Assembly (NCBI GenBank): GCA_965199165.1
Contig: OZ240681.1
Location: forward strand, 1,364,001-1,428,000
Length of the DNA stretch: 64,000 nucleotides
Direction: 5' to 3'
From: LMUY01 sp965199165
Lineage (GTDB): Bacteria > Pseudomonadota > Alphaproteobacteria > Acetobacterales > Acetobacteraceae
Shown piece by piece: positions 42,602 to 51,418 of the stretch (the stretch's first letter is position 1; each line of letters begins with the position of its first letter). Under the pieces are notes generated by a model that searched no databases, was not told the origin of the DNA, and saw only the letters and a list, made by a program, of their open reading frames with translations. The position numbers and the translations under genes are program-made.

Positions 42602-43651
42602 TCAGGCCGCTGCAGTCTGCGGCGATCCGAGGCCGATGACGCGCTGCGACTCCAACCACCGGGCGAGGTCGGCCACACCGTCCTGCCAGGCGCGAGGCCG
42701 CTCCAGCCGCAGGGCCGCGCGGATCGCCGTCGTGTCCGCGACGAAATACCGCTGGTCACCCGGCCGCCAGTCACTGAACCGTACGGGGGTGGGGCTGCCG
42801 GTCAGCCGTTCGATCTGGCCGATCAGCTGCAACAGGCTGACCGCGTTGGACGGCCCGCCGCCGAGGTTGAACGCACGGCCGGACACTCTGTCGATGGAGC
42901 GCCATGCCGCCAGGTAGGCGTCGACGGCATCCGACACGTGCAGGATATCGCGCACCTGCTGCCCATCGCCGTAGATGCTGATTTCCTCCCCGGCCAGGGC
43001 GCGGATGAGAAAATGCGCCACCCATCCCTGGTCCTCCGTTCCCATCTGGCGGGGACCGTAGATGCAGCTCATGCGCATGACGCAGGTCGGCAGACCGAAG
43101 CTCCTGGCATAATCGAGCACATACTGGTCGGCAGCGCCCTTGGAGCAGCCATAGGGGGTGTGGAACTCCAACGCGCGCGTCTCGTCCACGCCGCGCGCGC
43201 GCAACGCGTCGTCCTCCGGCAGGTAGGCGCCGTCCCGCAGGCGCAGCGGGATGTCCGCGAGGTCGCCGTAGACCTTGTTGGTGCTTGCGAAGACCAGCGG
43301 CACGCGCCGGCCCTGGCGGCGCAGCGCATCCAGCAGGTTGATGGCACCGCCGACGTTGACCTCGAAATCCTGCACCGGGTCCGTGAAGCTGGTCGTCACC
43401 GCGACCTGGGCGGCCAGGTGGAACACGGCGTCCACGCCCTCGGCGGCACGCTCCACCGCCGCCCGGTCGCGCATGTCGGCCGCCACGTAGTCGATCCGGT
43501 CGGCATGGCGCGAGCGCAGCCAGTCCAGGTTGCGCTCGACGCCCGGCCGCGCCAGGCTGTCGAGCACGCGCACGCGGCGGCCTTGGCCGGCCAAGCGGTC
43601 CACGATGTTGCAGCCGATGAAACCGGCGCCTCCGGTCACCAGCACCGGCAT
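42602..43651 (-). CDS. NAD-dependent epimerase/dehydratase (extended SDR), second copy
   Basis: Nucleotide-sugar epimerase or dehydratase of 349 residues. VLVTGGAGFIGCNIVDRLA binds NAD. The catalytic Tyr-Lys is in HTPYGCSKGAAD, with ASTNKVYGD before it and SCIYGPRQMGTEDQGWV after it. ATG 43651 is chosen; TTG 43666, overlapping the upstream stop as TTGA and with a better purine-rich site, would add five residues. The product may be a UDP- or GDP-sugar for the transferases downstream. Confidence 0.87.
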   Translation of the reverse strand: MPVLVTGGAGFIGCNIVDRLAGQGRRVRVLDSLARPGVERNLDWLRSRHADRIDYVAADMRDRAAVERAAEGVDAVFHLAAQVAVTTSFTDPVQDFEVNVGGAINLLDALRRQGRRVPLVFASTNKVYGDLADIPLRLRDGAYLPEDDALRARGVDETRALEFHTPYGCSKGAADQYVLDYARSFGLPTCVMRMSCIYGPRQMGTEDQGWVAHFLIRALAGEEISIYGDGQQVRDILHVSDAVDAYLAAWRSIDRVSGRAFNLGGGPSNAVSLLQLIGQIERLTGSPTPVRFSDWRPGDQRYFVADTTAIRAALRLERPRAWQDGVADLARWLESQRVIGLGSPQTAAA

Positions 43652-43662
43652 CGACGGCTCGT

Positions 43663-44778
43663 TCAAGCGACCAGCCCCCGCAGTTCGAGTTCGCGGCGCG
43701 CCTCGCCGACGCGGTCGTCGACCTCCTGCCGGGCCACCCACTCCGCCAACTCGGCGAGCCCGTCGGCGAACACCTGCCGCGGCGCGTAGCCGAGCATCCG
43801 CCTCGCCTTGGACAGGTCGGGGATGCAGTGGCGGATGTCCCCGGCGCGCATCTGGCCGGTGATCTCGGGCGCCAGGCCCGGGTAGCCCATGGACGCCGCC
43901 TGGAGGCGGGCGACCTGCTCGATGGTGCGGTCCTCGCCGCTGGCGATGTTGAACACCTCCCCGTCCGCCGCCGGCTGGTCCAGCGCAAGCAGGAACGCGC
44001 GCGCGATGTCCGAGACGTGCACGAAGTCACGCCGCTGCTGCCCGTCCTCGAAGATCATCGGGCGCCGCCCGCTCGCGATGCGGGAGGCGAAGATCGCCAG
44101 CACGCCGGTGTAGGGGTTGGACAAAGCCTGTCCCGGCCCGTAGACGTTCCACAGCCGTAACGCCACCCCCTGCATGCCGTATTGCCGGGTCAGGGTCAGG
44201 GTCATCCGCTCCTGCACGAACTTGCCGATCGCGTAGACGGAGGCGAGGGCGCCGGGCTTGTCCTCCGGCGTCGGGATCGGAGTCATCGCCCGCCCGCTCT
44301 TCCCGTCGACCGGGTCCCACGCGCCGGTCGCGCTGCGTGCCGGCCGCACCACGTCGTCGCGCACGGCGCCGTCCGCCGACTGGTAGCGGCCCTCGCCGTA
44401 GATGCTCATCGACGAGGCGACGACCACGCGCTGCACCGGGTTCTCGATCAACTGCTGGAACAACACGGCGGTGCCGAGCTCGTTGACCGAGGTATAGCGC
44501 TCGACCGCATACATGCTCTGCCCGACGCCTACCTCGGCCGCCAGGTGGACCACCTTGTCCACGCCGCGCAAGGCCTGCTTCACGCTGGCGGCATCGCGCA
44601 CGTCGCCGACCACGAGTTCGGCGTCAGGATGGAGTTCGGCCGGGCGCGCCTGCTGGGGATGCACCTGGGCCAGCAGGCTGTCGAGGATGCGGACGGTGTC
44701 GCCCCGTTCGATCAACGCGCACGCGACGTGCCGGCCGATGAAGCCGGCGCCTCCGGTGATCAAAACGGTCTTCGACAT
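43663..44778 (-). CDS. NAD-dependent epimerase/dehydratase (extended SDR), first copy
   Basis: First gene of the sugar operon (371 residues). VLITGGAGFIGRHVACALI is the NAD site, and SSMSIYGEGRY followed by SVYAIGKFVQE gives the catalytic Tyr and Lys. WNVYGPGQALSNPYTGV is typical of UDP-glucose/galactose epimerase-like proteins. An insertion rich in charged residues (about 140-175) is unusual. It is divergent from the histidine phosphatase gene across a 178-bp, comparatively AT-rich gap. Confidence 0.88.
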   Translation of the reverse strand: MSKTVLITGGAGFIGRHVACALIERGDTVRILDSLLAQVHPQQARPAELHPDAELVVGDVRDAASVKQALRGVDKVVHLAAEVGVGQSMYAVERYTSVNELGTAVLFQQLIENPVQRVVVASSMSIYGEGRYQSADGAVRDDVVRPARSATGAWDPVDGKSGRAMTPIPTPEDKPGALASVYAIGKFVQERMTLTLTRQYGMQGVALRLWNVYGPGQALSNPYTGVLAIFASRIASGRRPMIFEDGQQRRDFVHVSDIARAFLLALDQPAADGEVFNIASGEDRTIEQVARLQAASMGYPGLAPEITGQMRAGDIRHCIPDLSKARRMLGYAPRQVFADGLAELAEWVARQEVDDRVGEARRELELRGLVA

Positions 44779-44956
44779 CCTGGGGCCCTCGCCGATGGTC
44801 AGAAAAGAAAAGTCGCCTCGGGCCGATCAAGACATGTGTTCTCTCCAGAGCGCATCGCGCATAACAAAGCACCGGCCACGCCGTTCCCGCCGGGGCAGAA
44901 AATCATCTACATGTCTCCCCTCCCGTATAGCAATTGATGGGCGTGCCGAAGACCCG

Positions 44957-45553
44957 ATGACGGTCACGATTTTCCTGGTCCGGCATGGCACGCACGGCGC
45001 ACTCGGGCACTCCCTGTGCGGGCGCATGCCAGGTGTCGCCCTTGCGCCGGCCGGCCGGCAGGAAGCACGGCGAGCCGGGCGCCGCCTGGCCGGGCACTCC
45101 ATCGGCCAGCTTTTCGCCAGCCCGGTGCAACGGGCGCAGGAGACGGCGGTCATCGTGGGGGACGTCGTCGGACTGGCCCCGCTGACGAGTGCAGCGTTGG
45201 AGGAGATCGATTTCGGCGATTGGACCGGCCGCAGCTTCGCCGAGCTGCGGAACGATCCGGGCTGGGACCGTTGGAACCAGGCGCGCAGCCAGCATCGGCC
45301 GCCTGGAGGGGAAAGCATGCTCGAAGTCCAAACCCGCGTCGCGGCGTGGCTGGCGGAGGTGACGGCAGGCCCGTCCGACACCGCCATCGCCGCCGTGAGC
45401 CACGCCGACGTCATCAAGGCGGCGCTCTGCCATGCGCTGGGCCTTCCGCTCGACCACCATCACCGGTTCGAGGTGAGCCCGGGGTCGATCAGCTGCATCG
45501 TCGGCGGGCGGTGGGGCTTGAAGGTGCACGGCGTCAACGAGTGCCCGGCGTGA
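44957..45553 (+). CDS. Histidine phosphatase family protein
   Basis: Phosphoglycerate-mutase-like phosphatase (198 residues). The catalytic RHG is in FLVRHGTHG, the acidic residue in LEEIDFGDWTG and the second His in AVSHADVI. Proteins like this remove phosphate from sugar or cobalamin intermediates. ATG 44957 is used. Its stop overlaps the methyltransferase start (GTGA), so both belong to the plus-strand arm of the sugar cluster. Confidence 0.88.
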   Translation: MTVTIFLVRHGTHGALGHSLCGRMPGVALAPAGRQEARRAGRRLAGHSIGQLFASPVQRAQETAVIVGDVVGLAPLTSAALEEIDFGDWTGRSFAELRNDPGWDRWNQARSQHRPPGGESMLEVQTRVAAWLAEVTAGPSDTAIAAVSHADVIKAALCHALGLPLDHHHRFEVSPGSISCIVGGRWGLKVHGVNECPA

Positions 45554-46308
45554 CCACCCTCTCCCCTGACGAAATCCGTCGGCGGCTGGCCGGGTTGGGC
45601 GACTGGTTCCACAACATGGACCTGGGCGGGGTCCGCACCGCGCCGAACCACTTCCTCTACGACTACCCGGCGGTGAAATGGGCCAGCTTCCGCGACGCCA
45701 TCCCGGCCGACCTGTCGGGGCGCACCGTGCTCGACATCGGCTGCAACGGCGGGTTCTATTCCCTGGAGATGAAGCGCCGCGGGGCGGACCGCGTGGTGGG
45801 CATCGACTCGGACGAGCGATACCTGGCCCAGGCGCGGTTCGCGGCCGAGGTCACCGGCCTCGAGGTCGAGTTCCGTAACCACTCGGTCTACGACGTGGCG
45901 CAGCTTGGCACGCGCTTCGACGTGGTGCTGTTCCTCGGCGTCTTCTACCATCTGCGCCATCCTCTGCTGGCGCTGGACCTGATCCGCGCGCACGTGGCCA
46001 AGGACCTGCTGGTGTTCCAAAGCCTTCAGCGCGGAGAGGGTGGCATCGCGCCGGTGCAGCCCGACTACGATTTCGCCGACACGGCGCATTTCGATGCGGC
46101 AGGCTATCCCAGGATGCACTTCATCGAGCGCAGCTATGCGCACGACCCCACCAACTGGTGGGCGCCCAACGCCGCCTGCACCCAGGCCATGCTCCGCAGC
46201 GCCGGCTTCTCCATCCAGCAGCAGCCGGACCCGGAGATCTACGTCTGCCGCTGCACCGAACCGGCGGCCTTCGAGGACGTGCTGGCGGTATCGACCGTTC
46301 GTTCGTAG
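45550..46308 (+). CDS. SAM-dependent methyltransferase (TIGR04290-like/DUF1698-like)
   Basis: Class I methyltransferase (252 residues). Motif I is VLDIGCNGGFYSLEMKRRGA with the acidic GIDSD, then LFLGVFYHLRHPLLALD and NWWAPNAACTQAMLRSAGF. The sequence resembles the tRNA-modification CmoB/DUF1698 fold and, from memory, the TIGR04290 group, which recurs next to glycosyltransferase clusters. The start is GTG 45550, overlapping the phosphatase stop. It probably methylates a sugar of the glycan made by the divergent operon. Confidence 0.83.
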   Translation: MTTLSPDEIRRRLAGLGDWFHNMDLGGVRTAPNHFLYDYPAVKWASFRDAIPADLSGRTVLDIGCNGGFYSLEMKRRGADRVVGIDSDERYLAQARFAAEVTGLEVEFRNHSVYDVAQLGTRFDVVLFLGVFYHLRHPLLALDLIRAHVAKDLLVFQSLQRGEGGIAPVQPDYDFADTAHFDAAGYPRMHFIERSYAHDPTNWWAPNAACTQAMLRSAGFSIQQQPDPEIYVCRCTEPAAFEDVLAVSTVRS

Positions 46309-46330
46309 GCGCACTCGCTCCTAGGGCGCT

Positions 46331-46352
46331 CCCTCTCCTTCTGGGGAGAGGG
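46331..46352. repeat. CCCTCTCC-type palindromic repeat
   Basis: CCCTCTCC (46331-46338) pairs with GGAGAGGG (46345-46352) across a short loop. The same CCCTCTCC core occurs in the repeats at 3407-3600, so it appears to be a dispersed family. It lies between converging genes. Confidence 0.6.
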
Positions 46353-46355
46353 TTA

Positions 46356-46380
46356 GGCCACCCGGGCGGCTTGGGTGGCC
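46356..46380. terminator. Bidirectional terminator-like hairpin
   Basis: GGCCACCC (46356-46363) and GGGTGGCC (46373-46380) form a perfect eight-base stem with a nine-base loop. It lies immediately before the stop codon of the minus-strand glycosidase and 47 bp after the methyltransferase stop. No clear T-tract is present. Confidence 0.5.
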
Positions 46381-47352
46381 TCACTCCCCGCTGGTGGCCG
46401 CCGCCTGCTCGAAGGCGTCCGCCGTCTCGGCATGGCGGGGCGGGGGCGCGAAGGCATCCGCCCGGCCTGGCGCATAGCGGCGGGTCATGGCGCCGCAGAA
46501 CTCGGCGAACTCCGCCGGCTCCTGCGGGGGGGCCGAGTGGTGCGGCCACAGGCCGCGGTGCTCGGGCGTGAAGCAGAAGGTGACCGTCACCCGGAAATCC
46601 TCCAGCGCCCGCATCTGCCGGTCGAACCATCCCAGCGCGTCCGGGCGGAAGGAATCCGCCCAGCTGATCCCGGTGCGCAGGTAGGTCACGCCGAAATCCT
46701 TCATCCGGCGCACCGCGTCGTCCAGCCGGTGGTCGTCGAAGTGGAACCACTGGCACAACCCCATCTCCGGCGCGAACTCGTGGAACGTGCTGGCCGCGAG
46801 CTTCGGCCGTCCGTGCTCGTCCACCAGCCCCATGTGGAAGTGCCGGTAGTACGACGATCCCTCGGCCTCCCGGTGCCGGGTGGTCGCGGGCCAGGCGGAC
46901 GGGAGGTCGAACAGGCTATACCAGTGGATGCGCGGGGCGCGCCCGCTCAGCAGTTCGAAGCTGCGGCGCAGGCCCCAGCGCTGCACCTCCTCCGCGCCGA
47001 AGGTCGACACGCCGACCTCCGACACCCAGACGGGCAGGTCCGTCGCCGCACCGATGAGCTCGAGCTTCTCGGGCCAGGCGTCGATCGGCCAGTGGTTCCA
47101 ATCGAGCGGGAAGCCGTGCACCGCCACGGCGTCGACGTGGTCCAGGCCGCCATGCCTGGCCAGGCGTTCCAGGAACCCGGGATCGATCGGCGACATCCCG
47201 CCGAGCACGCGCGGCAAGCCCGGCGCCTCCGCCCCGATCGCCTCGCCAGCGAGCGAGGCCATGCGGCCGAAGATCGTCCACTCCGGATCGGCCTCCAAGT
47301 CCCAATGGGACTTGTTGTTGGGCTCGTTCCAGATCATCGCCGCTTCCATCAT
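46381..47352 (-). CDS. Clan GH-A-like glycosidase with apparently circularly permuted barrel
   Basis: A 323-residue TIM-barrel protein resembling beta-xylosidase-type enzymes. Catalytic strand motifs occur in an unusual order. The acid/base motif WNEPN (Glu10, strand 4) is at the very N-terminus, the nucleophile-type VSEVGVS (Glu112, strand 7) and WYSLFD (strand 8) follow, and the C-terminal half carries QWFHFDD, GVTYLRTGISWADSF and TFCFTPEHRG. Those last motifs look like strands 1-3, which normally come first. The start at ATG 47352 has GGAGAGGAC upstream. No signal peptide is seen, so it is cytoplasmic. It neighbours the sugar cluster. Confidence 0.75.
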   Translation of the reverse strand: MMEAAMIWNEPNNKSHWDLEADPEWTIFGRMASLAGEAIGAEAPGLPRVLGGMSPIDPGFLERLARHGGLDHVDAVAVHGFPLDWNHWPIDAWPEKLELIGAATDLPVWVSEVGVSTFGAEEVQRWGLRRSFELLSGRAPRIHWYSLFDLPSAWPATTRHREAEGSSYYRHFHMGLVDEHGRPKLAASTFHEFAPEMGLCQWFHFDDHRLDDAVRRMKDFGVTYLRTGISWADSFRPDALGWFDRQMRALEDFRVTVTFCFTPEHRGLWPHHSAPPQEPAEFAEFCGAMTRRYAPGRADAFAPPPRHAETADAFEQAAATSGE

Positions 47353-47491
47353 CGGCCGTCCTCTCCTCTGTTGCGCGCCGCCTGACTGGAGCGCGGAAGT
47401 AACGAAATCGCGTGGTGCCGGGTTGCGGAGGCGCAGAGCGCACATCTGCCACGGGTTTACAACCGAAGCCGGGCGGCGGATTGCTGACGGG

Positions 47492-48757
47492 ATGAAGCCC
47501 GTGACGCAGCCGGACGAGACCGCGGGCCAGACGAAGGCCGAAGGCGACGAGGATGCGGCCGGCTCACCCACCTGGCGACGGACGCTGGCGGTGATGATCG
47601 GCATCCAGCTCGGCATGAACATGGGTTTCACCGTGCTGAGCCCGATCATGCCGCTGTTCCTGCCGGTGCTGGGCGTGCATGACCCCGCCTCGATCGACCT
47701 CTGGGCGGGCCTGCTCGCCTCGGTCACCTCGTTCATCGCCGCCTTCGTCTCGCCGTTCTGGGGCCGGGTGGCGGACCGGCGGGGCCGCAAGCTGATGGTG
47801 CTGCGCTCCTGCTTCGCCATATGCCTGTTCATCGGCCTGATGAGCGTGGTGCAGACCGCGTGGCAGCTGCTGGGCCTGCGCGCGCTGATGGGGGCGTTCG
47901 CCGGGTTCAACGCCGCCGCCATCACCCTGATCGCGAGCCAGGTGCCGGCGCGGCGCATCGGCTACGCCCTCGGCTGGCTCAGCACCGGCCAACTGGTGGG
48001 CACGCTGATCGGGCCGCTGGTCGGCGGCGGCATCGCCGACGTCACCGGCAGCTACCGGGCGCCGTTCCTCTTCACCTCGGTCGTGTGCCTGGTCTGCGGC
48101 CTATGCACGCTGTGGCTGGTGCACGAGGGCTACCAGCCGCCGAAGTCCAGCCGCGGCTCGCTGTCCCCGTTCAAGAGCTTCGCCTTCCTGGCCCGCTCGC
48201 CCGGGCTGCTGCCGCTGTTCGTGGTGCTGCTGCTGGCGCAGTTCGCGGTGCAGGCGGTGCAGCCGGTGGTGACGCTGTACGTGCAGGAACTGGCCGGGCC
48301 GCGGCCGGACGTGGCGACGCTGGGCGGCATCGCCTTTTCCATCACCGGAGTGGCGGACCTCCTCGCCTCGCCCTTCCTCGGGCGGCGCAGCGACACGCTG
48401 GGCTACCGCCGCGTGCTGCTGATCTGCCTGGCCGGCGCGGCGCTCGCCAGCGCCCCCCAGGCCCTGGTGGGCAGCTACTGGGCCTTCGTCGCCGCGCGGT
48501 TCGGGCTGGGGCTGTTCGTCGGCGGCATCCTGCCCACGGCCAACGCGCTGGTCGGCCGGCTCGCCGCGCCGGGCGACCGCGGCCTGGTCTACGGGATCAC
48601 CGCCTCGGCGATGTTCCTGGGCGGCTCGCTCGGCCCGCTCTCCGGCGGGGTGATCGCGGCGACCGCCGGGCTGCACTGGGTGTTCCTCATCACCGCCACG
48701 CTGCTGACGGTCAACTTCGCCTGGGTGTTCCTCAAGGTGCCCGAAATCCGATCCTGA
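47492..48757 (+). CDS. MFS efflux transporter, DHA1 type
   Basis: Twelve-helix transporter of 421 residues. Motifs include GFTVLSPIMPLFL in helix 1, WGRVADRRGRKLMVLRS (loop 2-3), RALMGAFAGFNAAAITLIASQVP in helix 4 and TGQLVGTLIGPLVGGGIAD in helix 5. The second half repeats the loop as LGRRSDTLGYRRVLL. ATG 47492 is used. It is divergent from the glycosidase and could export the sugar-cluster product or act on drugs. Confidence 0.88.
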   Translation: MKPVTQPDETAGQTKAEGDEDAAGSPTWRRTLAVMIGIQLGMNMGFTVLSPIMPLFLPVLGVHDPASIDLWAGLLASVTSFIAAFVSPFWGRVADRRGRKLMVLRSCFAICLFIGLMSVVQTAWQLLGLRALMGAFAGFNAAAITLIASQVPARRIGYALGWLSTGQLVGTLIGPLVGGGIADVTGSYRAPFLFTSVVCLVCGLCTLWLVHEGYQPPKSSRGSLSPFKSFAFLARSPGLLPLFVVLLLAQFAVQAVQPVVTLYVQELAGPRPDVATLGGIAFSITGVADLLASPFLGRRSDTLGYRRVLLICLAGAALASAPQALVGSYWAFVAARFGLGLFVGGILPTANALVGRLAAPGDRGLVYGITASAMFLGGSLGPLSGGVIAATAGLHWVFLITATLLTVNFAWVFLKVPEIRS

Positions 48758-48843
48758 TGCCTGCCATGACAATCCGACGGTTGTCGGCCAGGATCGGCCT
48801 GCGCCATCCTCACACTGCCTCCCGACCCGCTTGGAGACGCCGC

Positions 48844-49923
48844 ATGCACAGCTTCCCGGTCTCGCGCACCACCGCCCCGAAGGCACGGCCGGCCGACGAC
48901 GCGCTCCGCTTCGGCGAGGTGTTCACCGACCACATGTTCATGATGGAGTACGACGCGGAGCGCGGCTGGCATGACGGGCGCATCGTCCCCTATGCGCCGT
49001 TCAGCATGGACCCGGCCTGTTGCGTGCTGCATTACGCGCAGGCGGTGTTCGACGGGCTGAAGGCGTTCCGCGGCGCCGACGGCCAGGTGCGCATCTTCCG
49101 CGGCGACCGGCACGCCGCGCGGCTCAACCGCTCCTGCGACCTGCTGTGCATCCCGCCGCTCGACCCGGCGCTGGTGGAGCAGTCGTTCCGCGCGCTGGTG
49201 GGCGTCGACCAGGCATGGGTGCCGTCCAAGCGCGGCACCGCGCTCTACATCCGCCCCACGGTCATCGCGACCGAGACGTTCCTGGGCGTGCACCCGTCCC
49301 ACAGCTACCTGTATTACGTGATCCTCAGCCCGGTCGGCGCCTACTACAAGGAGGGGCTGAACCCGGTGAAGATCCTGGCCACCGACCAGCACGTCCGCGC
49401 GGTGCCGGGTGGCTTGGGCGCCGCGAAGACCGCCGGCAACTACGCCGCAAGCCTGTACGCGGCGCGCGAGGCGGAGAAGCAGGGCTACACCCAGGTGCTG
49501 TGGCTGGACGGCCGCCAGCGGGAGTTCCTGGACGAGGTCGGCACCATGAACATCATGCTGCGCATCGGCGACACCGTCGTCACCCCGCCGCTCAGCAACG
49601 GCACCATCCTGGAGGGCATCACCCGCGATTCCGTGCTGCAGCTGCTGCGCGAATGGGGCGTGCCCGCGGAGGAGCGGGCGATCTCCATCCACGAAGTGGT
49701 CGACGCGCACCGGCAGGGCAAGCTGACGGAGATGTGGGGGACCGGCACGGCCGCGGTGATCTCGCCGGTCGGCGAACTCGGCTACGGCGACGCGCGCATG
49801 ACGATCAATGGCGGGGCGATCGGCGACCTCACCCAGCGCCTGTACGACGCGATCACCGCCATCCAGTACGGCACCACCAACGACCCGCATGCCTGGACCA
49901 CCACCATCCCGGACGCGCGGTAG
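48844..49923 (+). CDS. ilvE: Branched-chain amino acid aminotransferase
   Basis: PLP enzyme of fold type IV (359 residues) for the last step of Leu, Ile and Val synthesis. LHYAQAVFDGLKAFRG, RPTVIATE, the PLP lysine in GLGAAKTAGNYAAS and LDEVGTMNIM match the long BCAT2-type enzymes. ATG 48844 follows GGAG. The last bases may overlap the start of the next gene. Confidence 0.93.
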   Translation: MHSFPVSRTTAPKARPADDALRFGEVFTDHMFMMEYDAERGWHDGRIVPYAPFSMDPACCVLHYAQAVFDGLKAFRGADGQVRIFRGDRHAARLNRSCDLLCIPPLDPALVEQSFRALVGVDQAWVPSKRGTALYIRPTVIATETFLGVHPSHSYLYYVILSPVGAYYKEGLNPVKILATDQHVRAVPGGLGAAKTAGNYAASLYAAREAEKQGYTQVLWLDGRQREFLDEVGTMNIMLRIGDTVVTPPLSNGTILEGITRDSVLQLLREWGVPAEERAISIHEVVDAHRQGKLTEMWGTGTAAVISPVGELGYGDARMTINGGAIGDLTQRLYDAITAIQYGTTNDPHAWTTTIPDAR

Positions 49924-50917
49924 GCCAGCGTCCACGACCACCGGGGACCTTGCGCTCGGGCCTGAGCTGGCGCAGGCGGCCGTGGATGCGGGGACGCGCC
50001 GCTACTTCGCCGATCGCCGTGCGGGGGTCCAGCCGTTCATCGACGCGCATTTCTCCCTGCGCGGCACGCTGTCGCTGCACCGGGCGGCGCTGGGGTGGGA
50101 TTTCGCCCGCGCGCCGCTGAACCTCACCCTGGCCGCGCCGCAGATCGCGTTGCAGCTGGGCGCGCGGGCGGCCAAGGCGGCGGGCGCCGACAGGCTCGCA
50201 GGCGCGCTGCGGCGGTCCATCATGCTGAAGACGGATGTCGAGCGGGAGATCGAGTGGCTGGTGCAGACGGAGCTGCTCGGCCTGCCGTTCGAGCAGCCGG
50301 GCCGGTCGAGCCCGCGCGACGTCCTGGCCGAAACCATCCTGGCCGACCCGGCCCTGGCAGCCGCGATGCGCGACGCGTTGGCCGAGATCGGCCGGCACGG
50401 CGGCGACCCGGCGTTCCAGGCCAGGCTGCACGAGGCCATGGCGCAGTACGGCACCAGCCGGACGGCGGCGGCGGAGATCACCACCGGCCTGCTGTCGCTG
50501 AGCGCCGGCGCGCTGGCGTTGAACAAGCTGACGCCGGGCGCCGCGTCGCTCGGCCCGTCCCTGGCGGCGGTAATGGCGCAACAGGCGGCGGTGGCGTCGT
50601 TCCCGCTGGGCGGCTGGCTCGGCGGCGTCTGGTACGGGATGTTCCCGGCTGTCCCATCGGTCGCGCTGCTGATGTCGGCGACCGGCGGCCTGATGCTGGC
50701 GGCCACCAGCTTCGCGGCGGTGGCGGGCGTCGTATCGGACCCGATCCAGCGCGTGCTCGGGCTGCACCGCGCCCGGCTCCTGCGCATGCTCGACATGCTG
50801 GAGGCGCAGGCGTTCGACCCGGCGGCGAAGGGCTTCACCGTCCATGACCACTACGTGGCCCGGCTGCTGGACCTGTTCGACTTGGTCGGGGCGGCGTTGC
50901 GCCTGACCCGCCCTTGA
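49889..50917 (+). CDS. DUF6635-like membrane-associated protein
   Basis: Protein of unknown function. The conserved core begins AGTRRYFADRRAGVQPFIDAHFSLRG, continues LHRAALGWDFARAPLN, and ends with three hydrophobic segments (about residues 220-300) and a cytoplasmic helix. This pattern matches, from memory, DUF6635-type proteins of alphaproteobacteria. The start is uncertain: ATG 49889 overlaps ilvE by 35 bp, and GTG 49982 would remove part of the conserved region. Confidence 0.6.
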   Translation: MPGPPPSRTRGRPASTTTGDLALGPELAQAAVDAGTRRYFADRRAGVQPFIDAHFSLRGTLSLHRAALGWDFARAPLNLTLAAPQIALQLGARAAKAAGADRLAGALRRSIMLKTDVEREIEWLVQTELLGLPFEQPGRSSPRDVLAETILADPALAAAMRDALAEIGRHGGDPAFQARLHEAMAQYGTSRTAAAEITTGLLSLSAGALALNKLTPGAASLGPSLAAVMAQQAAVASFPLGGWLGGVWYGMFPAVPSVALLMSATGGLMLAATSFAAVAGVVSDPIQRVLGLHRARLLRMLDMLEAQAFDPAAKGFTVHDHYVARLLDLFDLVGAALRLTRP

Positions 50918-51010
50918 ACAGGGACGGAAACCAGGCTCTGAAACCCTTCATATCCGATTAACGACCCCGTCTTAGGATCGGTAACGGAATGGGACGCTGG
51001 GACCAGGTTG

Positions 51011-51409
51011 ATGGTGAAGGTAGCGGCATTGACCATCCTGCTGGGTGCCGTGATGCTGGCACCCGCTGCAGCCGACAAGAACCATGTGTCGGACTGGCTC
51101 GTGGAACGGCGCCCGAGGGTCGTGGAGGCCGCGACGATGGTCAAGCTGGCCATGCTGTGCCAGCGGCTGCCAGTCCGCATGGACCCCCCGGCCTTCGAAG
51201 ACCTCATGACCCGCCGTGTCGGCGCGACCGCGCCCTGGGACCGGAGCTATGCCACCGCGGCGATCAGCGAGGGCGAGGCCATGGCGCTGACCGACTTCAA
51301 GTTCGCCGCCGCGACGACCTGCATGGGCCTGACGGCAACCGAGGTGACGACCGCCGCCAATATCCTGGCTGGGCGCGCGACGCTCACCATGATGGAGCAC
51401 GCACGCTGA
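51011..51409 (+). CDS. Small secreted protein of unknown function
   Basis: A 132-residue exported protein with signal peptide MMVKVAALTILLGAVMLAPAAA. The mature part is helical with two cysteines (in MLCQRL and TTCMGLT). ATG 51011 is preceded by an in-frame TTG, and GGGACCAGG provides a weak ribosome-binding site. No family is recognised. Confidence 0.6.
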   Translation: MVKVAALTILLGAVMLAPAAADKNHVSDWLVERRPRVVEAATMVKLAMLCQRLPVRMDPPAFEDLMTRRVGATAPWDRSYATAAISEGEAMALTDFKFAAATTCMGLTATEVTTAANILAGRATLTMMEHAR

Positions 51410-51418
51410 TCGCGACGG

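Noticed and set aside
49808..49888. Upstream ATG 49808 for the DUF6635-like gene
   Set aside because: It would overlap ilvE by 116 bp and add residues with shadow composition.
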